In this document: positions 56,317-61,972 of the stretch, one piece after another | How positions within the stretch are numbered: the stretch's first letter is position 1 | Layout of the letters: each line of letters starts with the position of its first letter | From: CAZJYC01 sp964550165 | GTDB lineage: Bacteria > Acidobacteriota > Aminicenantia > Aminicenantales > Aminicenantaceae | Assembly: GCA_964550165.1 (NCBI GenBank) | Contig: CAZJYC010000005.1 | Coordinates: 1-61,972 of the forward strand | Direction of reading: 5' to 3' | DNA: 61,972 nt | Made by a program: the position numbers and the translations under genes | The notes under the pieces: generated by a model | Databases searched by the model: none | Told to the model about the DNA's origin: nothing | What the model saw: the letters and a program-made list of their open reading frames with translations, nothing else

Positions 56317-57309
56317 TTACCGCCGCTGGTTGAGGAGATAGATGAAGAAGGGTGCGCCGACGGCTGCGGTGATGATCCCGATCGGCAGCTCTGTCGGAAA
56401 GAGAAGGGTCCGGGCTATGAGGTCAGAGTAAAGGAGAAAGACTCCTCCTGTCAGCGAGGATAGAAAGAAGAGGAATCTGTGGTCAGGACCGGTGAGAATC
56501 CGGACCCAATGGGGAACGATCAGTCCGACAAAGCCGATGATGCCGCTGACCGAGACGGATGAAGCGGCGAGCAGGGTGGATAAAACAAGAAAGATCTTTC
56601 TGACGCGGCCAACCGGACATCCCAAAGATTGGGCCACTTCATCCCCCAGAACCAGAAGATTCATGTCTTTAGCCAGCCACTGGGCCACAGCAAAGCAGAG
56701 GAGAAAGTAGGGGAGAACGGCGGTAATTTGATTCCAGTCGGAAAGAGCGAAGCTTCCCAGAAGCCAGAACACGGCCTGTTCGAAAGATTCTGATTTCAGG
56801 AAGATCAGGAAGGATGTCAGCGCTGAAGCCAATGCCCCGGCAGCAATTCCTGTCAGGAGCAGGGTTTCCACCTTGAAAATCCCTCTTCTCTGGGAGAGGA
56901 GATAGACAAAATAGACGATAACAAACCCTGAGGCAAAGGCAAAGATGCTCTGCAGGGAGAAGCCGAAAACCTGGACGCTCAATCCGAGATAGATAGCCAG
57001 CACAGCGCCAAAAGATGCTCCCGACGAGACACCGACCACAAACGGTCCGGCCATGGGATTCTGAAAGTATCCCTGAAGGATAGCGCCGGAGAGCGACAGG
57101 CTCGCTCCGACAAGGAAAGCCAGGAGGGCACGCGGAAGCCTGAGCTCAAGAAAGATTGTGGCGTAGCTTTTGTCGTGATGGAGAAGAAGGTTCCACAAGT
57201 CGCCAAAGCCCGTCTTCACCGGCCCGACAAGAAGGGAAAGCAGGAGACCCGCTGCAAAAAGAACCAGCAGGGCCAGGAAAAGGCTCAATCTTTTTGACTT
57301 GACTTTCAT
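56317..57309 (-). CDS. btuC: Cobalamin/iron-type ABC transporter permease (BtuC/FecD family)
   Basis: 330 residues with about ten membrane segments and FecCD signatures. These are LRLPRALLAFLVGASLSLSG, GAILQGYFQNPMAGPFVVGV with SSGASFGAVLA, LLLTGIAAGALASALTSFL and the GIIGFVGLIVPHWVRILTGP coupling region. The family imports vitamin B12, heme or siderophores through the inner membrane. Last gene of the ATPase-binding protein-permease set, overlapping the binding-protein gene by 4 bp. Confidence 0.9.
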   Translation of the reverse strand: MKVKSKRLSLFLALLVLFAAGLLLSLLVGPVKTGFGDLWNLLLHHDKSYATIFLELRLPRALLAFLVGASLSLSGAILQGYFQNPMAGPFVVGVSSGASFGAVLAIYLGLSVQVFGFSLQSIFAFASGFVIVYFVYLLSQRRGIFKVETLLLTGIAAGALASALTSFLIFLKSESFEQAVFWLLGSFALSDWNQITAVLPYFLLCFAVAQWLAKDMNLLVLGDEVAQSLGCPVGRVRKIFLVLSTLLAASSVSVSGIIGFVGLIVPHWVRILTGPDHRFLFFLSSLTGGVFLLYSDLIARTLLFPTELPIGIITAAVGAPFFIYLLNQRR

Positions 57310-58214
57310 CGTTCTGGCTCAAAATGTTGAGGATGGAGGAGACGGGCCAGCTCCTCTAAGGCGTCGACAAGCCTTGGTCCAGGCCTTGTCGCCAGGTTTT
57401 CATCCAGAAAATAGACGCGGTCTGCCGCCACAGCCTTGATTCCCTGGAGATGAGTTTTGGTTTTGATCCAGTCCCTGGCTTTGTCGAAATCTTCCCGGGA
57501 CCTGGAAAGGATGACGATGGCTTCCGGATCTTCATCGATGAGCTGCTCCTGGTTGTAGAGGAGCCATTTTCTGGGGATATCTCCGGCGATATTCTTTCCC
57601 CTGGCCTGAATCACCAGGTCGTTGAGGAAGCTTTCGCCTCCGCTAGTCCAGAAGCCAGAGCCATGGATGGAGAGGAAAACCTTTGGCTCATGCTCGACAT
57701 TTTGAAGAGCTGACTGAATTTTTTCGTGTCTTCTTCTCAGGGACTGGATAAGGTTCTCAGCCTCATTTTGCTCTATGGTGACGGCTCCTATTGTCTCGAT
57801 AAGAGTGAACACGGATTCCAGGTCATTTCCCATTTCTAAAACAAAGAGAGGCAGATGCAGGCCCCTGAGGCGTTTCAGAATCCTCAGCGGGTTCCCGCGG
57901 AAGCCAATGATCAGATCGGGGTTCAGGGCTTTGACTTTTTCGATATTGGGGTCGACAAGCCCGCCGATTTTTTCCTTTGCTTGCGCCTCTGGCGGATAGT
58001 CACAGTAGCGGGTCACTCCCACGACTCTTTCTCCCAAGCCCAGCGAAAAGAGGATTTCGGTGATGTTGGGAGCAAGAGAGACGATTCTTTGCGGCCGCGA
58101 AACGGCGATATAAGAGAAACCCAGAGCATCCTTGACGACTTCTTTTTGCTGGCCGAAAAGCAGGGCGCTGGGCAGAAAAAGCAAAGCGACGAGCCCTGTT
58201 TTTTTGAATCTCAT
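57306..58214 (-). CDS. btuF: Periplasmic binding protein of a cobalamin-type ABC importer (BtuF-like)
   Basis: 302 residues with a signal peptide (GLVALLFLPSALLFG). PQRIVSLAPNITEILFSLGL then GVTRYCDYPPEAQAKEKIGG and NPDLIIGF form the N-lobe typical of BtuF, and KTHLQGIKAVAADRVYFLDE falls in the C-lobe. The SLAPNITE and CDYPPEA pattern favours B12 over siderophores, though cobinamide or heme cannot be excluded. 4-bp overlaps on both sides show a tight operon. I found no B12-riboswitch core ahead of the operon. Confidence 0.87.
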   Translation of the reverse strand: MRFKKTGLVALLFLPSALLFGQQKEVVKDALGFSYIAVSRPQRIVSLAPNITEILFSLGLGERVVGVTRYCDYPPEAQAKEKIGGLVDPNIEKVKALNPDLIIGFRGNPLRILKRLRGLHLPLFVLEMGNDLESVFTLIETIGAVTIEQNEAENLIQSLRRRHEKIQSALQNVEHEPKVFLSIHGSGFWTSGGESFLNDLVIQARGKNIAGDIPRKWLLYNQEQLIDEDPEAIVILSRSREDFDKARDWIKTKTHLQGIKAVAADRVYFLDENLATRPGPRLVDALEELARLLHPQHFEPER

Positions 58215-58999
58215 GATTTATCGAACTTGGGGATCAGCGAAATCTCCGGAAGCCTGGAATGGATATTTTCCCTTATCTCCACCTCGGCGGCGAAGACTTC
58301 TTTGATGTTTTCTTTCGTAATCAGCTTTTCTGGAGGGCCTAAGGCCTGGATTCTGCCGTCCTTGAGGAACATGATTTTCTGAGAATAAGGTATGGCCAGG
58401 TTGATGTTGTGCTCGGTGCAGAGGATGGTCTTGCCTCTTTCCTGGAGCATGTGGAGGATATGATAAATCTCAACCTGATAGTTGATGTCCAGATGGGAGC
58501 TGGGCTCGTCAAGAAAAAGAAGAGGCGCATCCTGGGCCAAAGCCCTGGCAATGAAGACTCGCTGGCGCTCGCCGCCGCTGAGATGGGCCAATTTTTTCTG
58601 TCTGAGATGCGTAATCTGAGTGATATTCATCATTTCGTCGATGATCTCCAGGTCTCTGGGTGAGCAACCTCCAAGCCGGCCTTGATGGATGTACCGTCCC
58701 ATGAGGACAATCTCCATCACGCTGAATTCAAAGGTAAAGCCGAAAATCTGGGGTACGTAAGCGATTTTTTTGGCGACCTGCCTCGGATTTAAAGAGAAAA
58801 TATTTTCTCCATCGACCGTGACCTGGCCGGAGACGTTCTTCAGCAGTCCCTGCAGAGCCTTGATCAAGGTGCTCTTGCCTGCCCCGTTTCTGCCAAGGAC
58901 GGCAATGGACTCGCCTACCTTCAGAGAGAAAGAGATATCCTTGATGACATAGCCGTTTTCATAGCCGGCAGCGAGGTTTTTGACTTCGAGAATTTCCAT
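58211..58999 (-). CDS. btuD: ABC transporter ATPase (BtuD/FecE family)
   Basis: 262 residues: Walker A VLGRNGAGKSTLIKAL, Q-loop in KIAYVPQIFGF, signature HLSGGERQRVFIARALAQDA, Walker B LLFLDEPSSHLD and the switch His in ILCTEHNINLAIPYS. The family energises B12/iron-chelate uptake. It is the first gene of the btuD-btuF-btuC order. The last 40 residues (ITKENIKEVFAAEVEIREN) form the usual FecE-type tail. Confidence 0.9.
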   Translation of the reverse strand: MEILEVKNLAAGYENGYVIKDISFSLKVGESIAVLGRNGAGKSTLIKALQGLLKNVSGQVTVDGENIFSLNPRQVAKKIAYVPQIFGFTFEFSVMEIVLMGRYIHQGRLGGCSPRDLEIIDEMMNITQITHLRQKKLAHLSGGERQRVFIARALAQDAPLLFLDEPSSHLDINYQVEIYHILHMLQERGKTILCTEHNINLAIPYSQKIMFLKDGRIQALGPPEKLITKENIKEVFAAEVEIRENIHSRLPEISLIPKFDKS

Positions 59000-59447
59000 C
59001 TTAAAAAAACTTGATTTCTTTTGAAGTTATCAAATAACTATCCAGATTCCGAGCCGCAATTTTTTAATTCTTTTTGAAAACCCCTGTTTTGTCAAGCTGG
59101 AAGAACCATTCTGCTCTTCAACTTGTGCTGACAGTTCCGCTCGGTCAATTTATTATCTTCCATGATGGGACGAAGGGAAAATGATGATAAAATCTCAAAG
59201 CGCACTGCCGTCATTTCAAAACCAAATTCCTATCACTAATACGCTTTATTCGTTCTTTCCCAACAATAAAATATAGATAAATTTTAAAAGACCATAAAAT
59301 GCTGTGCTTTAGTGAGGGCAGCCAGCATTTGGGATATTTGGGTTCTTAGGAAAATAGATTTATTTTGATAAGCGCGTCTAGTGTCCTACAATATTGATCA
59401 GTTGTCTCATAAAATAGAACAGGAGATAAAACTAGCTGATTCCGGAC
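59000..59447. other. AT-rich intergenic region between the importer and leuS
   Basis: Part of a 730-bp gap. I see no gene, no T-box leader for leuS and no cobalamin riboswitch. Some stretches are very AT-rich. The right part contains a possible gene remnant at 59448-59639. Confidence 0.5.
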
Positions 59448-59639
59448 TCACCTATTATTTTTGTATTCTTGAATTTCAAAGCTGTATCTTTTTACAATTT
59501 TGGAATCATTTTCCGTGGCTACTGGATAAGCCTTGCCATTCTTAAAGAAAAGATCATGAGGAGAAATAGCCAAAATAAAGGGAAAAAGAAGTTTGTTTTC
59601 AGGGTCATTGCCTTGACTTTTGGCAGCAACGAAACTAAC
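59448..59639 (-). pseudogene. Possible C-terminal gene remnant
   Basis: A minus-strand frame ending at TGA 59448 reads protein-like sequence: VSFVAAKSQGNDPENKLLFP, then FILAISPHDLFFKNGKAYPV, then ATENDSKIVKRYSFEIQEYK. It has balanced residue use unlike random AT-rich sequence. It stays open upstream to about 59704 but has no ATG. It could be the end of a gene whose beginning was lost. Family not recognised. Confidence 0.25.
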
Positions 59640-59730
59640 ATTTAGGATTGAATTTTCAAGGAAAAAAGAATAGAAGAAGAGCTTTTTCTTCTTCGTTTTT
59701 ATCCCTCAGGAAATTCTGGAAGACCCAAAA

Positions 59731-61972
59731 ATGAGGAAAGACTACAACTTCAGGACAATCGAAGAAAAGTGGCAGAAGATCTGGGAGGAGAAAGGCGTCT
59801 TCCAGGCCTGTGAGGATTTCCAGAAAACAAAATTCTACTGCCTGGAGATGTACCCCTATCCCTCCGGCCATATCCACATGGGACATGTCCGGAATTATGC
59901 CATCGGAGATGTCATTTCCCGCTACAAGATTATGAACGGATTTAATGTCATCCATCCCATAGGCTGGGATGCGCTGGGCATGCCCGCCGAGAACGCCGCC
60001 ATCAACCAGGGAATTCATCCCCAGACGTGGACTCTGGACAATATCGCCCACATGAAAGGCCAGCTGAAAAAACTTGGCTTCAGCTACGATTGGTCGCGAG
60101 AAGTCAACACCTGCCTTCCTGAATATTACAAATGGAATCAGTGGATTTTCCTCAAGATGTTTGAGCGCGGACTGGCCTACCGCAAAAAAAGCTGGGTGAA
60201 CTGGTGTCCGCAGTGTGGGACAGTGCTGGCCAACGAACAGGTCGTCAACGGCGGCTGCTGGCGGTGCGATACCCGTGTCTTGCAGAAGGAGATGGAGCAG
60301 TGGTTCCTCAAGACAACCCAATACGCCGAAGAGCTTCTCTCCGGCCATGCTCTCCTGGAAAAATGGCCCGAGCACGTCCTACTCATGCAGAAAAACTGGA
60401 TCGGGAGGAGCAGCGGAGCGCACATCACCTTCCCTCTGGCCGATTCTTCCCGTTCGGTCGAAGTCTTCACCACCAGAATCGACACCATCTACGGCGCGAC
60501 GTTTCTCGCCCTTTCGCCTGAGCATCCTTTGACTGCGGAGCTCATCCGGGATTCCAGCCAGAAACAGAAAATTCAGGAGTGGATCCAGAAAAGCGTTGAG
60601 AGCGTCCGACTCCGGGAGCAGCCGGGAGAGGTCGAGAAGGAAGGCATAGATACGGGCAAGAAAGCGGTCAATCCTTTCAACGGCGAGACAATACCAGTCT
60701 GGATTGCCAATTATGTCTTGATGGAATACGGGACAGGAGCCATCATGGCTGTTCCTGCCCATGACCAGCGAGACTTTGAATTCGCCAAAAAATATTCTCT
60801 GCCGATAAAGACGGTCATCGTTCCAGAAGGAGAATCTCCTGTCGAAGGTGAAGGAGCTTTCGAAGCCTACGGCCGGCTTGTCAATTCCGGGCCATTCTCC
60901 GGCAAGCCCTCGCCGGAAGCGATCGAAGAAATGGCCGCCCATGCCACGGAAAAGGGATTTGGCAGGGCGAACACAATTTTTCGCATCCGCGACTGGGGAA
61001 TTTCCCGGCAGCGCTACTGGGGGACGCCCATTCCCGTGATCTACTGCCAGAAATGCGGGATTGTCGGTGTCCCTTACAAGGACTTGCCCGTCGTCCTTCC
61101 CCGTGAGGTGGAACTCAAAGGAGAGGAGGGCTCTCCCCTGGAAAAGGTGGAAAGCTTTGTCAAGACTGCATGCCCCGAATGCGGCGGCGAAGCCAGACGG
61201 GAAACAGACACCATGGATACTTTTTTTGACTCCTCCTGGTATTATTTTCGCTACACCTCGCCTCAAGAAAAGAAGCTTCCTTTCAACCCCCAGGCCGCCG
61301 ATTACTGGCTTCCTGTGGACCTTTACATCGGCGGTGTGGAGCACGCCATCCTCCATCTGATCTATGCCCGCTTTTTCTGCAAGGTTCTCAGAGATTTAGG
61401 ATTGACTTCAATCAGCGAGCCGTTCCCGCGGCTGCTGGCTCAAGGCATGGTCACCAAAGACGGTTTTGCCATGTCCAAATCCAAGGGTAATGTCGTCTAT
61501 CCGGATGATATGGCCAAGAAATACGGAGCCGATACTCTGAGGCTTTTCATCCTTTTTGCCTCGCCTCCGGAAAAAGAGTTTGCCTGGAGTGACAAAGGCA
61601 TCGAAGGGTGCTACAGGTTCCTGAACAGGGTCTGGGCGACTGTGAACGAGAATCTGGATTTATTCAAAGAGAGAATGGGCATTCAAGAAGAAGAACCAGG
61701 TGAGGAAGCCAGCGGCCTGAGAAAAAAGATGCACCAAACAATCAAGAGGGTCAGCGAGGATATCGAGAAAAGATACCATCTCAACACGGCCATTAGTTCC
61801 ATCATGGAGTTTCACAACCAGATTAAACGAGAGGCCGATAAGTTGAGGCAGAACGCAGAAGGAAGGGCAATGTTGAAGGATTGTTTGGAGGCACTCATTG
61901 TGCTCCTCTCGCCTTTCTCTTCGCACATGTGCGAAGAATTGTGGGAAAGGATGGGCCATAAGACTCTCCTCG
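59731..61972 (+). CDS. leuS: Leucyl-tRNA synthetase, 3' end outside the window
   Basis: 747 codons are visible and the frame is still open at the right edge; bacterial LeuRS has about 820-870. It starts MRKDYNFRTIEEKWQKIWEE. The class I HIGH motif is HMGH in PYPSGHIHMGHVRNYAIGD. The zinc-type Cys pairs are WCPQCGT and CWRCDT, and the editing domain has FTTRIDTIYGATFLALSPEH and VPAHDQRDFEFA. The signature loop is GFAMSKSKGNVVYP, with Ala in the first position of KMSKS. The anticodon-binding domain begins near residue 640. It ligates leucine to tRNA-Leu and proofreads. Confidence 0.96.
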   Translation, partial: MRKDYNFRTIEEKWQKIWEEKGVFQACEDFQKTKFYCLEMYPYPSGHIHMGHVRNYAIGDVISRYKIMNGFNVIHPIGWDALGMPAENAAINQGIHPQTWTLDNIAHMKGQLKKLGFSYDWSREVNTCLPEYYKWNQWIFLKMFERGLAYRKKSWVNWCPQCGTVLANEQVVNGGCWRCDTRVLQKEMEQWFLKTTQYAEELLSGHALLEKWPEHVLLMQKNWIGRSSGAHITFPLADSSRSVEVFTTRIDTIYGATFLALSPEHPLTAELIRDSSQKQKIQEWIQKSVESVRLREQPGEVEKEGIDTGKKAVNPFNGETIPVWIANYVLMEYGTGAIMAVPAHDQRDFEFAKKYSLPIKTVIVPEGESPVEGEGAFEAYGRLVNSGPFSGKPSPEAIEEMAAHATEKGFGRANTIFRIRDWGISRQRYWGTPIPVIYCQKCGIVGVPYKDLPVVLPREVELKGEEGSPLEKVESFVKTACPECGGEARRETDTMDTFFDSSWYYFRYTSPQEKKLPFNPQAADYWLPVDLYIGGVEHAILHLIYARFFCKVLRDLGLTSISEPFPRLLAQGMVTKDGFAMSKSKGNVVYPDDMAKKYGADTLRLFILFASPPEKEFAWSDKGIEGCYRFLNRVWATVNENLDLFKERMGIQEEEPGEEASGLRKKMHQTIKRVSEDIEKRYHLNTAISSIMEFHNQIKREADKLRQNAEGRAMLKDCLEALIVLLSPFSSHMCEELWERMGHKTLL

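Noticed and set aside
59000..59250. Cobalamin riboswitch upstream of the btuD-type gene, and T-box upstream of leuS
   Set aside because: I looked for the conserved core sequences on the proper strands and did not see them.
59656..60375. 239-codon minus-strand frame
   Set aside because: Antisense to leuS, which is unmistakable.
61459..61500. LeuRS signature motif AMSKS as evidence of an inactive enzyme
   Set aside because: The first Lys of KMSKS varies in class I synthetases; the rest of the protein is well conserved.

Overview
This 62 kb window comes from a Gram-negative bacterium with moderate GC content. It carries lipid A genes (lpxK, an lpxL-type acyltransferase), Tat export, a type IV pilus ATPase/PilSR cluster and ComEC. 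It also has several secreted peptidases (M28, S41, M20), a large BNR/VPS10-type secreted protein, a methylmalonyl-CoA mutase large subunit and a cobalamin-type ABC importer. This mix, together with many dispersed intergenic hairpin repeats, would fit an Acidobacteriota/Aminicenantes-like lineage. That placement is inference from gene content only; no rRNA is present.

Layout. 0.3-9.1 kb: a secreted M28 peptidase, then two minus-strand groups. The first pairs a MurQ/GCKR-like double-SIS protein with a NamZ-type exo-muramidase (cell-wall MurNAc recycling). The second is tatA-tatC-DUF362-P-loop kinase-dCMP deaminase. 9.5-18.2 kb (plus strand): S41 protease, an SHMT-like enzyme, purD-purE-mtaB with ATGA/GTGA overlaps, a stump of a 3-methyladenine DNA glycosylase, mutL, and tRNA-Pro and tRNA-Arg. 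18.8-27.2 kb: pilB-pilT-pilC-pilS-pilR followed by a sigma-54 promoter and two tandem pilins. PilR appears to start at an ACG codon; the first ATG would delete its receiver active site.

27.5-38.4 kb: plsC and gmhA, then a long minus-strand run read as lpxK-lpxL-rph-uxs and flotillin-aminotransferase/PEPCK-like fusion-pckA. The fusion joins an aspartate-type aminotransferase to a second PEPCK/HPr-kinase-like P-loop domain, immediately upstream of a divergent PEP carboxykinase gene. This is the most unusual protein arrangement in the window. 38.9-51.3 kb: the VPS10/BNR protein, two small secreted proteins, comEC, an M20 amidohydrolase, and an AT-rich 1194-residue C11 (clostripain) family protein whose catalytic Cys is Ala. 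A 15-bp direct repeat flanks that last gene.

51.7-62 kb: mcmA large subunit, enolase, YtxH and DUF948 envelope proteins, a small membrane protein, a btuDFC-type importer, and leuS, which runs off the right edge.

Between genes lies a family of non-coding repeats: a ~150-bp element with a hairpin whose arms covary between copies, and a ~230-bp element with 16-bp perfect terminal inverted repeats. One copy has a separate 51-bp palindrome inside it.
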